A DNA stretch of 64,000 nt from Odiellus spinosus (lineage: Eukaryota > Arthropoda > Arachnida > Opiliones > Phalangiidae), in the NCBI GenBank assembly GCA_963920705.1, contig CAWUCO010000289.1, positions 682,001-746,000 of the forward strand, in the 5' to 3' direction. A program made the translations under genes and the position numbers. Each line of letters starts with the position of its first letter. Positions within the stretch are counted from its first letter, which is position 1. The notes under the pieces are model-generated. The model was not told the DNA's origin. It was given only the letters and a program-made list of their open reading frames with translations, and did not search any database. Shown piece by piece: positions 58,671-64,000 of the stretch.

Positions 58671-60039
58671 TGCAACGAATTTTATTGCGAGAGTTGCACT
58701 TTAGGCCCATCGCGTTCCAATTATATTGACTTGGAATAGGCCGCGCTCTTTTAAGTCGAGCTAACCACTATATTTTTTTTATCTTTTAAAAATATCCATG
58801 GCAAGGGACAATTCTACTTTTCTTAGAACTTGTTTTGTTAAAAGATTCGGCGCTCTCTATAAATCTGCGAAATATTTCCATGTGCGGAATGTGTTAGGCA
58901 TTGCCGTTAACCATTCGAGAATATAGTTCTGAATGGTAATGGGTGTCTTGGGATTCTCTTCGTTCGGCTCTCTTTTTGAAAATAGTTCAGGAGAGAGGGA
59001 AGAACCCAACTATCTGATTGTAATTAAATTGTTCAGAGAAGCGCCGACGACTTTGTGTATCATATTGTGACATTTATTTATGACCGTTAAATGTTCAGAG
59101 CAGTACCGAAATTTTTGTGTATTATATTATTGACATTTATTTATGACTGTTTCGTTCACTTTCCCGTTTATTGTTAAATTGAATTTTAGCTTCCAGATGC
59201 CAATTATTATTTAGGGTAGAGTTAGGAGATACCAGTGCCATATACCGATAACCAACTTCGGTAATACTAAAAAGATACGTCACGGGAAAACCAGCCTTGA
59301 TTGGCAAATACCAACATTAGGTCCCCTACAATTGGGTGATTCGGATAACCACGTGATCCGAGGTCGAGGGCAAAAAGCGAGAGCGCGAAGGAGTTTGGGA
59401 CACTGAATGATTATTCAAGTTTACTGAGGGTTATCCAAGACTTGGAAAACCAAGATCATCGCCGCTAACTTTAGAGAGAAAGAGTTAGAGAATATTTAAA
59501 CTCGCGCGTCCCGTTCGAGACCTCGATGTCAGGTTGATTGGTTTCCCTAAACCGTAGTCGTGTTGGAGAGTAAAACTCTGGGCTGAACATCGCCATATTC
59601 AGGGAATTCGTCCCACGCTAGATGACCATCGCTTCATAGACCTTCGTCCGATTCTTTAGACCTTCCGCATTTCGACCTATCGCTATCGTCTTTGTTCTTC
59701 CGTTTCCGTCGACGTTGTGTGCGCGAAAAGGATGAGTACATTTTGTTTTTCATTGCGCAAGGTATAAAATTGGCATCTGGTATTCGTTTATGTGTATTTA
59801 GTTAGGGTTAGGTATGAGCATGTGTATATAATATTTTGGGGGTATTGTGTGGGTTTTAAAGTGTTGTATATGTTAGTTTAATATTAGTATTAAACTCGAG
59901 TTTGTTTCTTGCCATGGATATTACTGCATTTTAATTGATCCCACATATACCTTTGATTAGTTATAAAGTCGCGACGTTGCTGGGCAGAGTTAGGCCTAAA
60001 AGTATGAACGTAATTAAACGGACATAAAGTAACGTGGCA
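58671..60039 (+). repeat. 5' LTR (proposed limits)
   Basis: The start is fixed by the break in repeat H and by TG (TGCAACGAAT). The end at CA (60038-60039) is proposed because a plausible primer site follows five bases later and gag 118 bases later. A TATTTAAA box at about 59491 followed by a TCAGGTTGA initiator-like site could be the promoter. The 3' LTR is outside the window, so the end is not proven. Confidence 0.6.
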
Positions 60040-60044
60040 CTTTT

Positions 60045-60064
60045 TGGGGGCCCCTTGCCGGGAT
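60045..60064 (+). promoter_or_regulatory. Candidate primer binding site
   Basis: TGGGGGCCCCTTGCCGGGAT starts with TGG, as needed to pair with a tRNA 3' CCA, and partly resembles the tRNA-Pro-type site (TGGGGGCTCGTCCGGGAT). It is not an exact match. Confidence 0.45.
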
Positions 60065-60077
60065 AGGTGCTTCTCCA

Positions 60078-60095
60078 ATAACAGTTAACTGTTAT
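60078..60095. promoter_or_regulatory. 18-bp perfect palindrome in the leader
   Basis: ATAACAGTTAACTGTTAT lies between the primer site and gag, where retroelements often keep RNA dimerisation or packaging signals. The role is inferred from position only. Confidence 0.5.
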
Positions 60096-60145
60096 GAAAG
60101 CATTCCGAGAGCAGATTAGTTTAGTAGAGGGTTGTTAGTGTTAGG

Positions 60146-60165
60146 GTTCATGTACACATGAACCG
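60146..60165 (+). promoter_or_regulatory. uORF and hairpin at the gag start
   Basis: A three-codon upstream frame (ATG TAC ACA TGA, 60150-60161) ends on the gag ATG (overlap ATGA at 60158-60161). The same bases form an inverted repeat GGTTCATGT, AC, ACATGAACC. This could tune gag start by reinitiation or structure. Confidence 0.55.
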
Positions 60166-61714
60166 TTGCGCCGATCCATCGAAGTGTATTCCGATTTTAG
60201 GGAGATCATCGGCTTGCGTTTATTGTTTAGATGAGTATCAGGCTATAGAGCGTGCTCATAGGTATAGCGTAAGAGATCGAACTAGAAATTCGGAGGTAGA
60301 CAATTTGATGGACCGGGCGACCACTAGCAGTCCCCTCGAAAACGTTGAAGCTTTTGAAGACGCAGTTGATAGTAGCGACGACGAAACTATAATTGACGCA
60401 GATATGTCGGTTCCTTTGGGAAGCCCCAGTGGTTTGGGAAATCAGAATCAAGTCGCAAATAATAATAGTGGAAGTAATGGTAGTTTAGGGGTTGGTATTA
60501 ATGGGCCATCAGTTAGTGTACCCAGTGGAATGCAACTCGTACCATCTTCACTATTAAGCACGATGCAACAGCAAATTTTAGATTTGCAAGCGCAATTACT
60601 GCAGCTTTTGCCGCCAGTAAATAATTCAGTAACCCCTGTCGTAAATAATTCCGTAACCCCCGCAGTAAATACTTCAGTAGCTCCTGCAGTAAATACTTCA
60701 GTAGCTCCTGTAGTAAATAATTCGTTAACCCCCGCAGTAACTAATAATTCCGTAGCTCCCTTAGTTAATAATTCCGTAGCGCCGACCTTAATGAATGGTC
60801 CCTTAATAACTTCAGGTGGGAGCGTCTCTTCTCAGAGCGTAGGGTCCATAGCGTCAAACTACGTAGCCCCTTCTTTACAACAGACTCCCGTGAATACAGG
60901 AATCATACCTCCTACTAGTAAATTACCGAAGGTGATTCCCCCTTCTTTTTCGGGGAAACCGTCCGGTTTAAGTGCTCGCGAATTTTTAGCGAAAGCAAAA
61001 CAAATCCGCGACTGTCAAGGATTGAGTGATCAGGAGTTTATGACGTATTGGGCGCCGTCAATGTTAAATGTCCCCGCCCTAGATTGGTGGAACGCGTTAC
61101 CCGTTAGGCCCACTACGTTTGAAGAATTCAGGCAAAAGATTAAAGCGGAATTCGATTACCCGGTGAATGATTCTTTTTTGAAAGAACAGCTGCTTGATCG
61201 TAAGCAGAAAGATTTTGAAACTGTTAACGATTTCGTTAACAGCATGAGGGAGATAATCCTACAATTTACTGTCCCAATGTCCATAGAAGATCAGGTTCAG
61301 AGCATATACCGAAATTTTCATAAGGATTTACGAGCCTATTTATCGGCTAAGGATCACCAAAGTGTTTGGGAATTAGCGGCACACGCGGCCCGGGTGGAGC
61401 AAGCGATAGGTGTAGCGGGACGCGCCAGTGTAAATTTTGCAGCTCGTGGGAATGCTATGGGCAATCAGGCAGGATTTAGAGGAACTAATAATTCACGGCC
61501 GAGTGGTGGAAATAATCAAATGGCGTTTGGTGGCAACGCGCGATGTTTTAATTGTAAAGCGCAAGACCATCTAATGCCCCAATGTCCCACGATTATTTGC
61601 CACGCGTGCGGAAAGAAAGGGCACGTGAAGCGATTTTGTCCTCACCCAAATAGTTCGGGAAACGGGAACAAGGGAGGCCCATCCAACGAGGGATCCCTCC
61701 CCGGGCAAAAATAA
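60158..61714 (+). CDS. gag: Gag polyprotein of the Gypsy element
   Basis: 518 codons; structural protein that packages element RNA into cytoplasmic particles. The N-terminus has four Cys (positions 4, 10, 20, 23) that could bind metal. Residues about 85-270 are low-complexity, with VNNSVTPAVNTSVAPAV-type repeats rich in Val, Asn, Ser and Pro. About 275-425 is a retrotransposon gag/capsid domain (ALDWWNALPVRPTTFEEFRQ, EQLLDRKQKDFETVNDFVNS). Near the C-terminus are two CCHC knuckles, CFNCKAQDHLMPQC and CHACGKKGHVKRFC. A GGNNQ/NNSRPSG-rich linker precedes them. The frameshift site lies 17 codons before the stop, so most ribosomes should make Gag alone. Confidence 0.93.
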   Translation: MNRCADPSKCIPILGRSSACVYCLDEYQAIERAHRYSVRDRTRNSEVDNLMDRATTSSPLENVEAFEDAVDSSDDETIIDADMSVPLGSPSGLGNQNQVANNNSGSNGSLGVGINGPSVSVPSGMQLVPSSLLSTMQQQILDLQAQLLQLLPPVNNSVTPVVNNSVTPAVNTSVAPAVNTSVAPVVNNSLTPAVTNNSVAPLVNNSVAPTLMNGPLITSGGSVSSQSVGSIASNYVAPSLQQTPVNTGIIPPTSKLPKVIPPSFSGKPSGLSAREFLAKAKQIRDCQGLSDQEFMTYWAPSMLNVPALDWWNALPVRPTTFEEFRQKIKAEFDYPVNDSFLKEQLLDRKQKDFETVNDFVNSMREIILQFTVPMSIEDQVQSIYRNFHKDLRAYLSAKDHQSVWELAAHAARVEQAIGVAGRASVNFAARGNAMGNQAGFRGTNNSRPSGGNNQMAFGGNARCFNCKAQDHLMPQCPTIICHACGKKGHVKRFCPHPNSSGNGNKGGPSNEGSLPGQK

Positions 61715-64000
61715 TCAAGTTGGGGAATAGCCCTTTTGCTAGAGATGCGTTTCATGTGTCAAACAATAAAAATAACAAACCATTAATTAATATTACAATA
61801 GGAGGTATCCCGACTACAGCATTGGTAGACTCGGGAAGCTCAGTAACGTTCATAGATAATCAATTTCATTCGGCCTTTAAAACTTTACAATTTAATTTCA
61901 AAAATGTTAATTTAAAATTCAGGGTAGTTAATGGGAGAATTTTTAGGGCTAAAGAAAGCGTGGAAGTGAAATTTGGACTTCCAGGCAAAATCATGACACA
62001 TGAGGCGCTTCTACTAGACGACCTGGCATACCCGTGTATTATCGGATTAGATTTTCTTAGGGAATCGGGTATGGTAGTGGATTATGGGCAATTTGATTGG
62101 TGTTGGGGAGAAAACCCCAATATCCGTTATGATTTTTTAGAGTCTGAAGATAGTATTGATCTTTGTGAATGCTCCCTTTTTGAAGAGGATGATTTCGACA
62201 AAGATGCAATAGATAAAGCTATAGACGAGTCACCTATTAGCGACGAAAAGAAGGAGAAATTGAGGAATCTCGTATATAGATTCAAAGGTGTGTTTTCATT
62301 GACTCCAGGACAAACGCAGGCAGCCGAACATTATGTAGATACCGGTGATAGTTTGCCGATAGCGCAGCACCCGTATAGGTACTCCCCACACAAAAAGGAT
62401 ATTATTGATTCTATTGTTAAGGAAATGCTCGAGCTGGATTTGATAGAACCATGCAATAGCCCCTGGAGTGCACCCACATTATTAGTTAGCAAAAGTGACG
62501 GGAAATATCGGTTATGTATAGATTACCGAAAATTGAATAGCGTTACGCGTAAAGACGCTTACCCCTTGCCACGAATGGAGGATATTTTGGAGTCCGCGAG
62601 TTCGCCGGAGTGTATAAGTGTGTTAGACATGAGGTCAGGCTATTGGCAGGTGCCCTTGCACGTTGGGAGTAGGGACACCTGTGCATTTGTTACTCACCAG
62701 GGGATATTTAGGCCCAAGGTGTTAATGTTTGGCCTGTCCAACGCTCCGGCCACGTTTCAAAGGATGGTCAACAACCTATTCGCTCATTTGTCAAAGGAAG
62801 GCGTTTTTGACTACTTTGACGATCTTTACATAATGTCCGATAGTTTTGAGCAGCACCTGGTTAGTATAGAAAAGGTGTTGGAAACGCTCAAAAGAGAGGG
62901 ACTAACGGTAAAATCGTCAAAGACGCAGTTTTGCAAGACCAAGGCCCACATATTAGGACATATAGTGTCAAAGGCTGGTACAGAAGTAGACCCAGACAAG
63001 ATAGAAATAATGGTATCGTACCCTACACCCCGTACTGTTCGTCAGTTAAGACGCTTTTTAGGAATGGCCGGCTTTTACCGTCGGTTTATTAAAAATTTCG
63101 CAGATATAGCGCACCCCTTAACTGCACTGACGCATTTAGATGCCAAATGGGAGTGGGGAGAAGACCAACAAAAGGCGTTCGATACATTGAAGCATAGGCT
63201 ATCAACAGCACCCATTATAGCTTCCCCAGACTTTAAAGCCCCGTTCTTAGTTCAGACTGACGCGTCCAACTATGGACTTGGTGCAGTCTTACTACAAAAA
63301 GTAAACAACACCTTTCGAGTAATTCAATACGCGAGTAAATCTTTAGACAAAGCGCAACAAAATTACTCTGTAACTGAACGAGAGTGCTTAGCGATTGTTT
63401 GGGCGATTGAGAAATTTCGAGTATATTTAGAGGGAAACCCATTTGAGATATGGACCGACCACAAGGCGTTAGAATGGCTGAAAAAGGCGCGAGACCCCAC
63501 TGGTAAATATGCCCGTTGGAGCACGAAGTTACAAGCTTTCGATTATAAAATAGTTTATATCCCGGGAAGCACTAATATCGTGGCGGACGCCTTATCTAGG
63601 ATTCCAGAGCCAGATTTCCCTGGAATCGAAAATCGTGAAAACACACCTTTGGTCGGGGTAATAGATATTTCACAGGGTAAACCAGCGGGAGCAGTAGGCG
63701 ATACGGAGGACGAGGGACTTCTTGTTTTAGACAAAGAGTTGATAATAAAAGCTCAGAGTTCTGACCCTCGCTTAGGAAGCTTGAAAGCGCATTTAGAAAA
63801 TAGCGAATGCCCTGCTCCGAACGACAAAATAAGTAGGTGGGTGAAACAGTCAGCCCCACTATGTAACATAATTCACGATCTAGTCTACAAGAAAATACAA
63901 TTACCAAATAGTAAAGGATACCGGTCTGTCATTTTAGTTCCCAACAGCCTAGTCAATACTGTTGCGGCAGCGTGTCACGATTTAAAGTCGTCAGGTCATC
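61654..64000 (+). CDS. pol: Pol polyprotein of the Gypsy element, partial
   Basis: Open from 61654 (after TAG 61651-61653) to the window edge, 782 codons, in the -1 frame relative to gag, so made as Gag-Pol. Order: aspartic protease (ALVDSGSSVTFID, later CIIGLDFL); reverse transcriptase (RLCIDYRKLN, LDMRSGYWQV, FGLSNAPATFQRMV, catalytic YFDDLYI); connection (LRRFLGMAGFYRRFIKNF); RNase H (TDASNYGLGAVL, VTERECLAIVWAIEKF, WTDHKALEWL, ADALSR). The N-terminal zinc-binding part of integrase begins at CHDLKSSGH, at the very edge. YFDD differs from the common Y(V/I/L)DD, but both Asp are kept. All motifs are intact. The clade within Ty3/Gypsy is not assigned. Confidence 0.95.
61657..61701 (+). promoter_or_regulatory. 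-1 ribosomal frameshift signal (gag to pol)
   Basis: GGGAAAC (61657-61663) is read G GGA AAC in the gag frame, the exact X XXY YYZ form. It sits 4 bases after the stop that closes the pol frame. After 8 nt, GGGAGG (61672-61677) can pair with CCTCCC (61696-61701), making a GC-rich stem at the usual distance. Confidence 0.88.

Larger units (their letters stand above)
58671..64000 (+). mobile_element. Ty3/Gypsy LTR retrotransposon, 5' half
   Basis: Order: 5' LTR, primer site, gag, pol (protease, reverse transcriptase, RNase H, start of integrase), then the window edge. gag is in one frame and pol in the -1 frame, with no stop through 64000. The 3' part (integrase core, any further gene, 3' LTR) is outside. 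Open frames suggest a young copy. It interrupts repeat H. Confidence 0.93.

Noticed and set aside
59755-59790. LTR end and primer site at TGGCATCTGG
   Set aside because: It would leave a 390-nt leader, and no CA lies directly before it. The site at 60045 fits position better, though neither is proven.
1-64000. CRISPR array or bacterial operon
   Set aside because: The tandem repeats lack unique spacers of constant size, and the window has introns, LTR elements and animal receptor genes.

Overview
The window is AT-rich, intron-bearing eukaryotic DNA, almost certainly from an arthropod. It holds genes of two chemoreceptor families, divergent ionotropic receptors (IR) and a gustatory-receptor-like (GR) exon. 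It also holds hAT, P-element/THAP, TTAA-target and Ty3/Gypsy mobile elements, and a short run of the arthropod telomere unit TTAGG. I cannot name the lineage. Most of the window is repeats, and most short open frames are chance.

Layout. 1-515: two minisatellites. 840-5325: IR copy 1 (minus strand, four open exons) with its 3' flank. 5392-12600: palindromic MITEs and diverged repeats. 13500-19990: an ATAGGA-rich element, a GC-rich SINE-like element with a clear target-site duplication, a lone IR terminal exon and a 24-bp minisatellite. 21226-35851: a 10-exon hAT/BED transposase-type gene (minus strand, 30089-22416) with at least three mobile elements in its introns, between two CTCATCTC-rich arrays that carry matching hAT-like tips. 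36563-37767: IR copy 2, a pseudogene. 38080-40212: MITEs and a minisatellite. 40272-42017: IR copy 3 (plus strand, open), followed by a flank that mirrors copy 1. 43530-48215: repeats. 48427-50323: an internally deleted P-element-like transposon with THAP remains. 50580-51390: IR copy 4 remnant. 51905-58670: a large inverted-repeat pair around a GR-like exon, two adjacent perfect or near-perfect hairpins, a long foldback MITE and the second SINE-like copy. 58671-64000: the 5' half of an apparently intact Ty3/Gypsy retrotransposon, running off the right edge.

Function and history. IR copies 1 and 3 share exon lengths, splice phases, introns and 3' flanks, so they arose by inverted segmental duplication. 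Copies 2 and 4 are decayed relatives. The Gypsy element has open gag and pol frames. They are linked by a textbook -1 frameshift cassette: a GGGAAAC slippery site, an 8-nt spacer and a GC-rich stem. Its LTR interrupts one copy of the inverted repeat, so it inserted later. The hAT gene joins into one frame of about 788 codons with consistent splice phases, apart from one extra base in a six-base homopolymer.
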